A stretch of 64,000 bases of DNA. Origin: Thalassospiraceae bacterium LMO-JJ14. GTDB lineage: Bacteria; Pseudomonadota; Alphaproteobacteria; Rhodospirillales; Casp-alpha2. The notes under the pieces are model-generated. The model worked only from the letters and a program-made list of their open reading frames with translations, did not search any database and was not told the DNA's origin. Every line of letters begins with the position of its first letter. Position 1 is the stretch's first letter. Of this stretch, positions 18,781 through 28,073 are shown one piece after another. The position numbers were made by a program, and so were the translations under genes. The stretch is taken from positions 434,001 through 498,000 of the forward strand of contig CP134604.1 of NCBI GenBank assembly GCA_021555105.2, given 5' to 3'.

Positions 18781-19464
18781 ATGACCCAGAAAAACGATCC
18801 CGCAAGCAATCTTGCCGCTGTTCGGGCGGATATCACCAAGGCCGCGGCCGACGCCGGGCGCGATCCCGGGGAGATCCATCTGGTCGCGGTGTCCAAGTTT
18901 CACGAGGCGGCCTCGATCCTGCCTGTGCTGCAGGCGGGACACCGGCTGTTCGGTGAAAACCGCGTGCAGGAAGCGGAAAACAAATGGCCTGCGCTCAGGG
19001 AACGCTATCCGGATGTGACCCTGCATCTGATCGGTCCGTTGCAGTCCAACAAGGTCAAGAACGCCGTCGCCGTGTTCGATGTCATTGAAACCGTCGATCG
19101 GCCGAAAATCGCCCGGGCGCTGGCTGCGGAATTTGACCGCACCGGGCGCCGATTACCGTGTTATATCCAGGTCAATACCGGAGAGGAACCTCAGAAAGCC
19201 GGCGTTTCCCCAGGCGACGTCGATGCTTTCGTATCGGAGTGCAGGGAAAATCTCGGCCTCGATATTCAGGGGCTGATGTGCATTCCGCCGCTGGACGAGG
19301 AACCGGCACTGCATTTCGCGCTGTTGTCGGAAATTGCCGATCGTAACGGACTTGCCGTCAGGAGCATGGGCATGAGCGCGGATTACGAAAAAGCGATTTC
19401 GCTCGGTGCCACCCATGTCCGTGTCGGCACGGCCATTTTCGGGGCGCGGCAGCCACAGGCATAG
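18781..19464 (+). CDS. yggS: PLP-binding protein of the YggS/PROSC family
   Basis: Pyridoxal 5'-phosphate homeostasis protein with an alanine-racemase-like barrel. 227 residues. Visible family motifs are LVAVSKFHEAASI (PLP-binding lysine), HRLFGENRVQEAENKWPAL, LHLIGPLQSNKVKNAV and the end MSADYEKAISLGATHVRVGTAIFG. It is convergent with the L,D-transpeptidase gene, with a 6-bp gap. Confidence 0.95.
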   Translation: MTQKNDPASNLAAVRADITKAAADAGRDPGEIHLVAVSKFHEAASILPVLQAGHRLFGENRVQEAENKWPALRERYPDVTLHLIGPLQSNKVKNAVAVFDVIETVDRPKIARALAAEFDRTGRRLPCYIQVNTGEEPQKAGVSPGDVDAFVSECRENLGLDIQGLMCIPPLDEEPALHFALLSEIADRNGLAVRSMGMSADYEKAISLGATHVRVGTAIFGARQPQA

Positions 19465-19470
19465 TGACGT

Positions 19471-19977
19471 TCATCCGCTTTCCTGGGAAATTTCTATTTC
19501 TGTGTGATCCGACCAGGCTTCCAGCAATGCCATCAAATCCGTTGCTGACAGCGCGATACAGCCTTCCGTTGCGGTATAATCCGGCTTCGCGATGTGAATG
19601 AAGACGGCACTGCCGGCCCCCGGTACGGGCGGACTGTCATTGTGGCTGATTTCAATTACCAGGTCATAGACTTGATCGTCGCGGTACATTTTCTCGTGGC
19701 TGCCCGAAAACGGCAACCTGACGGGCCGGTTGTATTCGGGCCTTGCCGGATCGTCGCACCAGCCGTCTTCCGCAGCGATGTCGCGGACCGGCAGGCCGGT
19801 CTCGATATGCCCGATGCGGTCGCGGCGGATATACAGCTTTTTCAGACGATACCTGCCGCTGGGCGTCGCGCCGTCACCCTCGTGTTTGTCGGGAAGAACG
19901 CCGCCACGGCCGAGAGCGCACCGGTAACGTTTGCCGGCGTATTCGAGAACATGATTGGCATAGACGCGGATTATCAT
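19471..19977 (-). CDS. L,D-transpeptidase (YkuD) family protein
   Basis: 168 residues forming a single YkuD domain. The catalytic set is present: FIHIAKPDYTATEGCIALS, with the conserved His and Cys. TPSGRYRLKKLYIRRDR is the usual substrate-entry segment. No signal peptide is evident at MIIRVYANHVLEY, so export is unclear. The compact, unsecreted form is found in many Alphaproteobacteria. A role in peptidoglycan cross-linking is inferred from the family. Confidence 0.85.
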   Translation of the reverse strand: MIIRVYANHVLEYAGKRYRCALGRGGVLPDKHEGDGATPSGRYRLKKLYIRRDRIGHIETGLPVRDIAAEDGWCDDPARPEYNRPVRLPFSGSHEKMYRDDQVYDLVIEISHNDSPPVPGAGSAVFIHIAKPDYTATEGCIALSATDLMALLEAWSDHTEIEISQESG

Positions 19978-20023
19978 GCGCCAAGATCAGCATGTGTGGT
20001 ATGCTCCGTAAAGCCGGAACCTT

Positions 20024-20055
20024 AAAAAAACCGGCTCGGTCCCGGTGCGGCCGGC
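20024..20055 (-). terminator. Intrinsic terminator of the 20057-20794 gene
   Basis: Read on the minus strand: CCGGC and GCCGG arms around a GC-rich 14-nt loop, followed directly by seven T residues. It starts at the stop codon of the upstream gene. Confidence 0.7.
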
Positions 20056-20056
20056 T

Positions 20057-20794
20057 TCAGCCTTGCGGACGCAGATTGGCGGCAACTTCGTAGGCCCAGG
20101 CAGCAGAGCGGGCGTCATTGGTGAGAACGGCCATTTGTTCGACGCTGAACGGTGTTTTGCGAGGAGCCGGCGGATGATCGCGGAGCAGCGATGTGGCGTC
20201 GGGTACGGTGATCGTTTCGCGGCCGGGCCTGTCCGGGGACGCCCCTTCCGGCGGGGCTTTGGCAGGGCTGCTGTTCTGGTTGCGCAAGTTGTTTCTTGCC
20301 CAATCGGATTCGGCCCTGGCCCAGGCCATCACGGGATCCTCGGCGTCGGGCGTGGCATGCGCCGTGCCAGGTGCGGCCGTGGTATTCTCCAGGCTGGCGG
20401 TTTCAATGCTTTCGTCGGACGTCACCCACGACGCCATATGCTCACCGATATCCTTGCCGGTACTGCCCTCGACAAAGACATTGGCCAGAGCGCCGACAAG
20501 GCCGACGGGGCCGAAAAACAGGGTTGAGCCGATAACACGGGGTGCGGCGCCGATCTCGTCGCCTGTGGATTCACGGTAGAATGTCGAGACAAGAGGGATG
20601 TGTTGCAGGGGATTGACCACGTCGATCAGATCGGCGAATGAGAAACCGTCCTCACCGAAAAGCGATAATTCTTTAATCTTGGTCTCATCGTCGGGCGGGC
20701 TGAACGCGATTTCCTGTGGTGGCGGCTTTTGCGTTCCGGCGTCTGAGCCGATTGTCGATGGCATCCATGCCAGATGATTATCTACCGAAAGCAT
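20057..20794 (-). CDS. Conserved hypothetical protein
   Basis: 245 residues from the ATG at 20794, preceded by GGGACAGAG; a GTG at 20830 would add 12. No enzyme motif is recognised. The centre, FADLIDVVNPLQHIPLVSTF followed by a Gly-rich hydrophobic stretch (FGPVGLVGALANVFVEG), looks like a conserved alphaproteobacterial block. The rest is Pro/Ala/Thr-rich and probably disordered. The C-terminus ends with a helical AWAYEVAANLR. No signal peptide. Monocistronic with its own terminator. Confidence 0.72.
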   Translation of the reverse strand: MLSVDNHLAWMPSTIGSDAGTQKPPPQEIAFSPPDDETKIKELSLFGEDGFSFADLIDVVNPLQHIPLVSTFYRESTGDEIGAAPRVIGSTLFFGPVGLVGALANVFVEGSTGKDIGEHMASWVTSDESIETASLENTTAAPGTAHATPDAEDPVMAWARAESDWARNNLRNQNSSPAKAPPEGASPDRPGRETITVPDATSLLRDHPPAPRKTPFSVEQMAVLTNDARSAAWAYEVAANLRPQG

Positions 20795-20972
20795 TCTCTG
20801 TCCCAAACCCCTGACTCGTAACCAAGTCACATATCCCTGTCGTCAATCGACGTGTCCCGTCAGGAAATAAGCAAGGTATATGCCAACATAAATGCTGATA
20901 AATCAGTAGGTTAAAAGATGAATGCAACCCGGAATCGGGGCAAGGGCAATAACTGCCGGGTCAAATGCGCTG

Positions 20973-22139
20973 TTAGAACTGATGCCCGGCGCGCGATGCC
21001 TTGGTCTGCAGATAGAACTCGTTGTGCTTATTTGCCGGGAATGCATGCTGGACCCGTTCCACCACATTGACCCCATAACGGGACAATGCCGACAGTTTAT
21101 CGGGATTATTGGTCATCAGGCGCACTTTCTGGAAGCCGAGCAGCTTCAGCATTCTGGCTGCAGGCATGTAGACGCGTTCGTCTGCGTCGAAGCCGAGTTG
21201 TTCGTTGGCGTCCATGGTGTCGAAGCCGAGATCCTGCAGCTCATAGGCGCGCAGTTTGTTGATCAGGCCGATCCCGCGCCCTTCCTGGGCGAGATATAAC
21301 AAAATCCCGGTACCGGCGGACTTGATTTCGCTGAGCGCGCCCTGCAGCTGGTCGCCGCAGTCGCAGCGCAGGCTGCCGAGCAGGTCGCCGGTAAAGCATT
21401 CGGAATGCAATCTGACCAGCACCGGGTGCGCCGGGTCGGGTTGCCCGACAATGATTGCCAAGTGTTCACGCCCGCCGTCGGCGGGCCTGAAAGCGACGAT
21501 GCGTGTATCGTGCGCATCGCTGATCGGCACGCGGGCCTCGCCGACCCGTTTCAGGTTTCTGACGGCAGCGCTTTCGAACTGGAAAACATCGCCGGTATCG
21601 ACGCTCAGAAAGTCGTGCCGGTTGGCCCAGGAGATCACATCGTCAACGTCATCGATTTGCGCCGTCACCGCGGCCGGCAGCAACCGGGCAATTTTTGACA
21701 GAGCCACGGCCGCGGACGCGCAATCATGACCGGGGTCGTTGCGGACCGTGACATGCAGCCGCTCGCGCAGTTCCGGGGTTACCCCGGCCTCGACCAGCGG
21801 ATTGGCCAAGGCGCTGATCTCGTCGGCACCGAGGCCGCCAAGGCCGCTGACAATGGCGATTTTCCCGGCGCTGTCGGCGAGACCGAGAACGGCGGCGCGG
21901 CGGGCTGTGATGGCCAGGGCCGGGGCGCTGCCGGTGGTGTCTTGAAGCTGCTGCAGACTTTCCGAACTCATGGCTTCGGCGGCCAGCGCCAGCACGGCGT
22001 GTCCGCCGCCACCCTTGACGACGACCGGACGGCCGCGTCTGAACTCACCCATGGCGCGCTCGACCGAAAGCACCGTCAACGGCGCACGTGCCGCCGGCAC
22101 CTCATAAAGCTCTGCATTCCCAGAATTCGGGTTGTTCAT
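20973..22139 (-). CDS. ribA: GTP cyclohydrolase II with a degenerate RibB-like N-terminal half
   Basis: Opens the imidazole ring of GTP, the first step of riboflavin synthesis. 388 residues. The C-terminal half has all RibA features: VLVRLHSECFTGDLLGSLRCDCGDQL with the three zinc cysteines, YLAQEGRGIGLINKLRAYELQ and the C-terminal RLMTNNPDKL. The N-terminal half resembles a DHBP synthase in length but lacks the acidic active-site signature (DxExREnEGD type), so it is probably not active. This arrangement recurs in Alphaproteobacteria that have a separate RibB. Confidence 0.9.
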   Translation of the reverse strand: MNNPNSGNAELYEVPAARAPLTVLSVERAMGEFRRGRPVVVKGGGGHAVLALAAEAMSSESLQQLQDTTGSAPALAITARRAAVLGLADSAGKIAIVSGLGGLGADEISALANPLVEAGVTPELRERLHVTVRNDPGHDCASAAVALSKIARLLPAAVTAQIDDVDDVISWANRHDFLSVDTGDVFQFESAAVRNLKRVGEARVPISDAHDTRIVAFRPADGGREHLAIIVGQPDPAHPVLVRLHSECFTGDLLGSLRCDCGDQLQGALSEIKSAGTGILLYLAQEGRGIGLINKLRAYELQDLGFDTMDANEQLGFDADERVYMPAARMLKLLGFQKVRLMTNNPDKLSALSRYGVNVVERVQHAFPANKHNEFYLQTKASRAGHQF

Positions 22140-22258
22140 TTGTCTAACCTAGCACCTTTCCGCAAAAAGCCGGTTAATATATAAGGGCTTGGAAAGAAAA
22201 ACACACTATATACGATGCATCGATATTCGATGGCGTTTCGGCGGATAAGGAAGTGCAT

Positions 22259-22948
22259 ATGAGTAACGGCAAAAGGATCCTCATTGTCGACGATGACGAG
22301 GATCTGGTGGATATGTTGAGCGAGCAGTTGAAGCTCCATGAAGAATTTCAGGTTGTCACGGCGCTGAGTGCCGCCGCAGGACTCGAAATTACCAAGGAAA
22401 ACAATTTCGACATGATTCTGCTGGATGTCGGGCTGCCGGACATGGACGGCCGCGAGGTTTGCCGTTTGATGCGCCGCGGCGGGGTCCGCACACCGATCAT
22501 CATGCTGACCGGTGCAGATACGGATGCGGACACCATCCTCGGGCTTGATGCCGGTGCCAACGATTACGTCACCAAGCCATTCAAGCTGGGCGTTTTGCTG
22601 GCACGGCTGCGCGCCCATATTCGCCAGCACGAACGCAGCGACGATGCGGTGTTTGCGATTGGTCCGTATACCTTTCAGCCGGCCAACAAGCTTCTCGTGC
22701 GCGATTCCGACCAGCGCAAGGTGCGCCTGACCGACAAGGAAACGGCAATCCTCAAATACCTGTACCGGGCCGGCGACAAGGCCGTTGCCCGCGAAAAGCT
22801 GCTCGACGAGGTCTGGGGTTACAACGCCGCCGTGACCACCCACACCCTGGAAACGCACGTTTACCGGCTGCGCCAGAAAATCGAAGAAGACCCGTCCGGC
22901 GCCAAGCTTCTGGTTACGGAGGCCGGCGGCTACAAGCTGGTTCCCTGA
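22259..22948 (+). CDS. OmpR/PhoB-family response regulator (orphan)
   Basis: 229 residues from the ATG at 22259, which follows AAGGAAG; a GTG two codons earlier is less likely. The receiver domain has the acidic pair (VDDDED), the phosphoacceptor in MILLDVGLPDMDG, the Thr of MLTGAD and the Lys of YVTKPF. The winged-helix output domain carries VRLTDKETAILKYLYRAGDK and TTHTLETHVYRLRQKIEEDP. No histidine kinase gene is next to it, so the partner is elsewhere. Divergent from ribA. Confidence 0.93.
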   Translation: MSNGKRILIVDDDEDLVDMLSEQLKLHEEFQVVTALSAAAGLEITKENNFDMILLDVGLPDMDGREVCRLMRRGGVRTPIIMLTGADTDADTILGLDAGANDYVTKPFKLGVLLARLRAHIRQHERSDDAVFAIGPYTFQPANKLLVRDSDQRKVRLTDKETAILKYLYRAGDKAVAREKLLDEVWGYNAAVTTHTLETHVYRLRQKIEEDPSGAKLLVTEAGGYKLVP

Positions 22949-23177
22949 GAAAGGACGCCCGGCCCAATTTACCCCACCGGATAGTCCCAGGGGGGGGGAG
23001 TCCGGTTGGGGTGCCAGGAATGGCTGGCCGGGCGCCTTCGACCTCTCGGTCATGAGCGGGAAGACCCGTTCAGCGGTGCGGCAGGGGGGACGCGCGCATC
23101 CGCACGTTTCATATACTCTTTTTAGAATAATTTTAAAGTGCTGCGGGCCATTTTGTTGAGCGCGCTTAGGGCGGTGG
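22949..23177. other. Intergenic stretch between two convergent genes
   Basis: About 230 bp, GC-rich with a nine-G run near 22990 and an AT-rich patch near 23110-23145. I see no gene, no clear terminator and no RNA motif. Confidence 0.5.
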
Positions 23178-23822
23178 TTAGCGGCCCAGATCGAGTTCGG
23201 GGAAAACGGCGAGAAAACGGTTTTCCGGGATCGGAAAATCAAAGCGGCTGTTGATCAGGGTCAGATCCGTAATAACGCCCTGAGCATCGATAATGACCCA
23301 TTTCTTCAGGACCATCGGGTTTTCCGTGAATACCAGCGTCAGTTCCCCGGCCAGCGGGTCCTTGGCCTGTACGACACTGATGCGGATCGTGTTGGCGCCC
23401 TTCTCGAAGCCGGTGACGCTAAGGGCGCCGTCGGTGAACGAGAAGTTTTCCCGTAACAGGAACGCCGCCGGGGTGTCATCCAGCGGGATGTGATTGACCT
23501 GTTTCATCTCCTTGTCGACGTAGCTCAGGTATTCGCCGCTGGCGACGATCAGGATCGGCGTCGGCGGGGCGTATTCGATGCGCAGGTTCTTCGGCCGGGA
23601 CAGAAGAATTTCCCCGGTTGCGGTTTCGCCGTTCGACGAAATCTGCAGAAACTCGGCCTGCAGGGTCTTGATACTCTCAAGATAGGCTTCCGCTTTTTTC
23701 AACGACGCATCGATCTCGGGCGTGATGTTGATGGCGCCTTCGGCCATGACGGTTCTGGGCGCGGCAAACGCGAAAAGCATGACCGCGGCGATCGGCAACA
23801 GATATTTCTTAAGGGCTCTCAT
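23178..23822 (-). CDS. lolA: Outer-membrane lipoprotein carrier protein LolA
   Basis: Periplasmic chaperone that carries lipoproteins from LolCDE to the outer membrane. 214 residues. An N-terminal signal peptide is evident (KKYLLPIAAVMLFAFAAPRT, then VMA). The mature part shows the half-barrel pattern: YLESIKTLQAEFLQISSNGE, GEILLSRPKNLRIEYAPP and ANTIRISVVQ. In related genomes it lies next to ftsK; here two genes and an RNA candidate separate them. Confidence 0.9.
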   Translation of the reverse strand: MRALKKYLLPIAAVMLFAFAAPRTVMAEGAINITPEIDASLKKAEAYLESIKTLQAEFLQISSNGETATGEILLSRPKNLRIEYAPPTPILIVASGEYLSYVDKEMKQVNHIPLDDTPAAFLLRENFSFTDGALSVTGFEKGANTIRISVVQAKDPLAGELTLVFTENPMVLKKWVIIDAQGVITDLTLINSRFDFPIPENRFLAVFPELDLGR

Positions 23823-23891
23823 GATCGCGTTTCTAGGCGCTCAATGTGGCAAGGTAAAGGCGTATGCGGACAATCCGCACCCGGCGGGACT

Positions 23892-24254
23892 TCAGACAAA
23901 CTTGAGCGCGACTGAGGAAACCAGCAGAAACGACGATATCGCCGCCGCCCGGGCCGCGAACCAGTAGGCGGTTTCACGCAACGTGCGGCCGATGATGCGC
24001 TGGGCGATGCCTTCCGGGGGACGGCGGTCCTTGGGCAGAATCAACCAGGCCTCGGTGCGGCGGTAGGGATGACGGACGGCGCGCCAGCCGTAAAGCACGA
24101 GGATCGCGACAAGTCCCATGCCGATCAGCCCGCCGGTCCGTGTCGCCAGCGGCGGATCGAAGCTGAGGCCCATCATGAGGGTAAAAATAGCCAGCCCGGC
24201 AAAACCGGCGGCACGGCCGACGGAAACGAAAGCGGCATTTTCGATGGCTTCCAT
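23892..24254 (-). CDS. Small membrane protein of unknown function
   Basis: 120 residues with about three hydrophobic segments: near 13-28 (AAGFAGLAIFTLMMGL), near 41-57 (GLIGMGLVAILVLYGWR) and near the C-terminus (AAISSFLLVSSVALKFV). Between them is a basic HPYRRTEAWLILPKDRRPP loop. I recognise no family. It lies 69 bp upstream of lolA on the same strand and could share its transcript. Confidence 0.7.
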   Translation of the reverse strand: MEAIENAAFVSVGRAAGFAGLAIFTLMMGLSFDPPLATRTGGLIGMGLVAILVLYGWRAVRHPYRRTEAWLILPKDRRPPEGIAQRIIGRTLRETAYWFAARAAAISSFLLVSSVALKFV

Positions 24255-24392
24255 GGCAAACCACCCAGGCAGTTGTCCAAGGCCATATTGTGACGGATTT
24301 TATGCGAACCGCGAATACAAAAATGCGTGAAGGTCTTGTGCCGGATACAGAGGCATTCTTCTAACCTATTGAAAACAGACTCTTTTAAGGCC

Positions 24393-24421
24393 TTGATTTT
24401 TAACGTATTTTTATGTATAGT
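24393..24421 (+). promoter_or_regulatory. Probable sigma-70-type promoter of the small RNA candidate
   Basis: TTGATT at 24393-24398, a 17-bp AT-rich spacer, then TATAGT at 24416-24421. The predicted start, about 7 bp on at 24428, coincides with the first base of a paired stem. Confidence 0.6.
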
Positions 24422-24427
24422 ATAGAT

Positions 24428-24498
24428 GAAATCTGAAAGCGGGCTGAACCCGTCAAGTAGGATTTCTTTGGGGCGGCTCCGGTCGCCCCCTCTCTTTT
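24428..24498 (+). ncRNA. Candidate structured small RNA (about 71 nt)
   Basis: No protein frame is needed to explain this block. It shows an outer stem GAAATC (24428-24433) with GATTTC (24461-24466), an inner hairpin CGGG/CCCG at 24440-24452 with loop CUGAA, and then an 8-bp GC-rich hairpin with a UCCG loop (24470-24489) followed by CTCTCTTTT, an intrinsic terminator. A good promoter sits exactly upstream. The flanking genes are both on the minus strand, so the transcript stands alone. I cannot assign it to a known RNA family. Confidence 0.5.
24470..24498 (+). terminator. Intrinsic terminator of the small RNA candidate
   Basis: Hairpin GGGGCGGC-UCCG-GUCGCCCC (one G-U pair), 8 bp, followed by a pyrimidine run ending TTTT. 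It functions in the plus direction only. Confidence 0.7.
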
Positions 24499-25255
24499 AA
24501 ATATACACAATGCCAAGTGGATGACCGATGCGGGCATGTGTATTCAGTATCGGCTGCAATCGAGAGACATAGTTTTTTGCACCCTTCCTCCGAATAAATG
24601 AGTTCGGACTATAGTGCTGCATCAGGAAATAAGCACAAACATCTGCCGCTTGGATTGGAAGGGTTTCGGATGAATCTTTCCCATGTGGGTCTTCAATAAC
24701 TTTCGTAATTGGGATGTTTCGTGATCCCTGGCCATACTGGGCCATATTCGGAATATAATTGTGAACGGCCATTCGTCTCATGAGACGCATAAGCTTGGTG
24801 CCGTTGGTCGCGTCTGTAATTACCATGCCATGGTCGTTCGAGTGCCCACCGGGAAAGTTCCCATTTATTAATGTATTTTCGAAACGTTGGAACAGGTACT
24901 GCCACGCTGTTGTGAATACGTCATAGTTTGCAGGTTTGTTAGTTTTATCAATTATCACGTTGGTTACGTTGATCGATTGAATTTTCGCAAGCTCGTCTAG
25001 GAAATTGCGTAAGATAGCGAACCGAACATGTTTCGCCATGCCATGCACCCGGGACTTCATAAACTCTGACGCATGTATCTCCGCCCGTACCGGCAATCCA
25101 TATACGCCCCTCATCGTTTTTTTGAACTGAACAAGGGTGTCGATGAAGGAACGCCAATCGGATTCATGCACTACGATTCCGGACAGGGCGAAGTGCGAGG
25201 TCGGTGAGTTTTGAAGTCCTGAGTCGCCACTCTCGTCAACATACATAATGTACAT
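24497..25255 (-). CDS. DUF3800 domain protein
   Basis: 252 residues. The N-terminal MYVDESGDSG and the later ALSGIVVHESDW are the DUF3800 hallmarks; the acidic residues resemble an RNase H-like nuclease core, and VITDATNG and IQAADVCAYFLMQHY fit the same fold. DUF3800 genes are common in mobile and defence-like settings, but no partner is visible here. Base composition is visibly AT-richer than the neighbouring ftsK, suggesting acquisition. A second start three codons in (MYVDE) is possible. Confidence 0.88.
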   Translation of the reverse strand: MYIMYVDESGDSGLQNSPTSHFALSGIVVHESDWRSFIDTLVQFKKTMRGVYGLPVRAEIHASEFMKSRVHGMAKHVRFAILRNFLDELAKIQSINVTNVIIDKTNKPANYDVFTTAWQYLFQRFENTLINGNFPGGHSNDHGMVITDATNGTKLMRLMRRMAVHNYIPNMAQYGQGSRNIPITKVIEDPHGKDSSETLPIQAADVCAYFLMQHYSPNSFIRRKGAKNYVSRLQPILNTHARIGHPLGIVYI

Positions 25256-25430
25256 GTATTGAATAATAGCTTCGGATTCGCTGTTTGCGGGAAAAATCTA
25301 CGGCGCTTTCGAGATTACATAATCCCATAGCTATTTTTGCCGGAAAATGTTGCAAAAATTCGGGAAGGTTTTTTGAACGACGAGATGAGTAACCGACGGC
25401 TGGTGTAGGAAAAGTCGCTGCCGCGAGCGT

Positions 25431-27875
25431 TTACGACGAATGATCGCCGATCAACACTTCGCGGCGGCCGACGCGGTTGGCGGCGCTGACCACGCCTTCG
25501 CGTTCCATCGTCTCGATGATACGTGCGGCGCGGTTATAGCCGATCTGGAAATGGCGCTGGATGAAGCTGGTCGAGGCCTTGCCTTCGCGGGCCACCAGCG
25601 CCACCGCCTGGTCGTAGTGTTCGTCGTAGTCGCCGCCGCCGGAGCCACCGCTCTCACCGAACATCGGCTCGCCGGTTTCCACGGTCACAGCCTCGATGTA
25701 TTCGGGCTGCGCCTGTTCCTTCAGATGGCTGACCACACGTTCGACTTCCTCGTCGGAAACGAACGGGCCGTGCACACGGGAAATGCGGCCGCCGCCGGCC
25801 ATGTACAGCATGTCGCCCTGGCCCAGAAGCTGTTCCGCGCCCTGCTCGCCGAGGATCGTGCGGCTGTCGATTTTCGATGTCACCTGGAACGAGATGCGCG
25901 ACGGGAAGTTGGCCTTGATGGTGCCGGTGATGACGTCCACCGACGGGCGTTGTGTCGCCATCATCAGATGGATGCCGGCGGCGCGGGCCATTTGTGCCAG
26001 GCGCTGGATCGCGGCCTCGACGTCCTTGCCGGCGACCAGCATCAGGTCCGCCATTTCATCGACGACGACGACGATGTACGGCAGGGGATCGGTCGGCAAC
26101 GGTTGCTCTTCGTAGATCGGCTTGCCATCGTCGTCGAAACCGGTCTGCACGGTGCGCGTCAGGTTTTCGTTCTTTTTCTTGGCTTCGGCGAGACGCTGGT
26201 TATAGCCGCCGATGTTGCGCACGCCCATCTGGCTCATGTTGCGGTAGCGGTCTTCCATCTCGCGGACCACCCATTTGAGCGCGACCACGGCCTTCGTCGG
26301 GTCGGTGACGACCGGCGTCAGCAGGTGCGGAATTTCCTGATACACGGAAAGTTCCAGCATCTTCGGATCGATCATGATGAATTTGCACTGCTCGGGCGAC
26401 AGGTTATAGAGCAGCGACAGGATCATGGTGTTCATGGCCACCGACTTGCCGGACCCGGTGGTGCCGGCGATCAGCAGGTGCGGCATGCGCGCCAGATCGA
26501 CCGTGACCGGACCGCCGCCGATGTCCTTGCCGAGCGCCAGCGGCAGTTCGGCCTTGGTTTTCTCGAAATCGCTGGACGCCAGCAGTTCGCGCAGATGAAC
26601 CATTTCACGGTGTGCGTTCGGCATTTCGATACCGATGACGTTGCGGCCCGGCACGACGGCGACACGAACGGAAACGGCGCTCATGGAGCGTGCGATATCG
26701 TCGGACAGGCCGATGACGCGCGATGTTTTAGTGCCCGGTGCGGGCTCAAGCTCATAAAGGGTGACGACCGGGCCCGGGCGTACCTTCACGATCTCGCCCT
26801 TGACGCCGTATTCCTCAAGCACCGTCGACAGATAGCGCGCATTCTGCTGCAGCGCCTCGCGGCTCTCGCGGGTTTCCTCGCGGGTTGACTGCGCGATGTC
26901 GAGAATCTCCAGCGGCGGCTGTACGTAGTCTTCCTCGCCGCCCAGTGGTAATGTCTGTTGACGCCGGGCCTGCGCCTTGCGTCCGGTCTTGGCGCGTTTC
27001 GGACGCGGATCGACGACCGGTGCCTTTTGCGACGATGACCGGGACGCCGGGGTGAACGCCGCATCGAGCGCACCGCCCTGATAGCCGTCTTCATCTTCGT
27101 CATCATCATCGATGTCGTCGTCTGCTGTGGCGGCACCCGCACCGGTGTGCGGCGCCGGTATCAGGCTGCGGACACGCCCGCCCAGATCCTGTGCCCGTTC
27201 GCCGAGATCGCGCGCGGCGCCAAAGGCTGTAAACGCGAAGGCATAAGCCTTTTTCAGTCCTTGCCAGCCGGCCTTGGCGGCGGCCAGCCAGTCGCGCGGG
27301 CCCATGCCCAGCGAAATGACGCCAGCAGCGGCGGCGAGCGAACTCATGGTCCACAGTGTAATGTCGGCAGCGGGGCGGATGCCGAGTCGCCCGGCCCACA
27401 TCACCAGTTCATGATAGGCCAGCGATCCGGCGACGCCGCCAAGACCGGCCGCCAATGGCCAGCCTGCAGGCGTCGTGATGCCGGAAAGTGCGACGGCACT
27501 GAGTATGACGGCGAGAATCAGCCAGCCGAGCCGCCCGACGGGCTTCGCCAGGCTGCCGTGCGTCAGAATCATGGCGGCCCAGACGGCCAGCGCTGCCGGC
27601 ACGATCAGGGCGGCGTAGCCGACGACCTGTAAGACGAGATCGGAAAACACGGCGCCCCAGTGACCGGCCAGATTGATCGGCGGATTGTCGGTGGCACTGT
27701 TCAGCGACGGATCGCCCGGCGCATAGGAAAGAATGGCCGCGCCGATGATGGCGGCAACGGCGATCAGGGCCATGCCGGTCATCTGCCAGCCGCGGCGTTT
27801 CAGCGCGGCGGTCAGCGACGCGGGCAGAAGGGGCTCGGATGATCGGCCTGAAGTGTTTGAGCGCAATACGGTCAT
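25431..27875 (-). CDS. ftsK: DNA translocase FtsK
   Basis: Septum-anchored hexameric DNA pump that clears and aligns chromosome ends for dif recombination. 814 residues from the ATG at 27875; the frame opens at 27905. The N-terminal domain has about four or five membrane segments, followed by an acidic/Pro-rich linker. The motor has the P-loop [16 protein letters not shown] and Walker [21 protein letters not shown]. The C-terminal gamma (winged-helix) domain reads [20 protein letters not shown] and recognises KOPS. The linker is short compared with E. coli FtsK. Confidence 0.97.
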   Translation of the reverse strand: MTVLRSNTSGRSSEPLLPASLTAALKRRGWQMTGMALIAVAAIIGAAILSYAPGDPSLNSATDNPPINLAGHWGAVFSDLVLQVVGYAALIVPAALAVWAAMILTHGSLAKPVGRLGWLILAVILSAVALSGITTPAGWPLAAGLGGVAGSLAYHELVMWAGRLGIRPAADITLWTMSSLAAAAGVISLGMGPRDWLAAAKAGWQGLKKAYAFAFTAFGAARDLGERAQDLGGRVRSLIPAPHTGAGAATADDDIDDDDEDEDGYQGGALDAAFTPASRSSSQKAPVVDPRPKRAKTGRKAQARRQQTLPLGGEEDYVQPPLEILDIAQSTREETRESREALQQNARYLSTVLEEYGVKGEIVKVRPGPVVTLYELEPAPGTKTSRVIGLSDDIARSMSAVSVRVAVVPGRNVIGIEMPNAHREMVHLRELLASSDFEKTKAELPLALGKDIGGGPVTVDLARMPHLLIAGTTGSGKSVAMNTMILSLLYNLSPEQCKFIMIDPKMLELSVYQEIPHLLTPVVTDPTKAVVALKWVVREMEDRYRNMSQMGVRNIGGYNQRLAEAKKKNENLTRTVQTGFDDDGKPIYEEQPLPTDPLPYIVVVVDEMADLMLVAGKDVEAAIQRLAQMARAAGIHLMMATQRPSVDVITGTIKANFPSRISFQVTSKIDSRTILGEQGAEQLLGQGDMLYMAGGGRISRVHGPFVSDEEVERVVSHLKEQAQPEYIEAVTVETGEPMFGESGGSGGGDYDEHYDQAVALVAREGKASTSFIQRHFQIGYNRAARIIETMEREGVVSAANRVGRREVLIGDHSS

Positions 27876-28073
27876 ACACCCGTCGTAAGCGTCGTTTCTT
27901 ACCAAGAGATTAACGCTTCGCAGGCCGGGAAGGGATGGATGGTAAATGCAAATTAACCACTAAATATCGGGGGCTTAGCGGAAGCTCTTGTTGTCGCCGA
28001 TGAAGCGGTTTCACGAATCCGTGCATCTCGATTCGCCGACCCCGCTTATCCTTCGAGACGCGACTTCTTTACA

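Noticed and set aside
22136-23242. 368-residue minus-strand frame
   Set aside because: Antisense to the response regulator and non-conserved beyond it.
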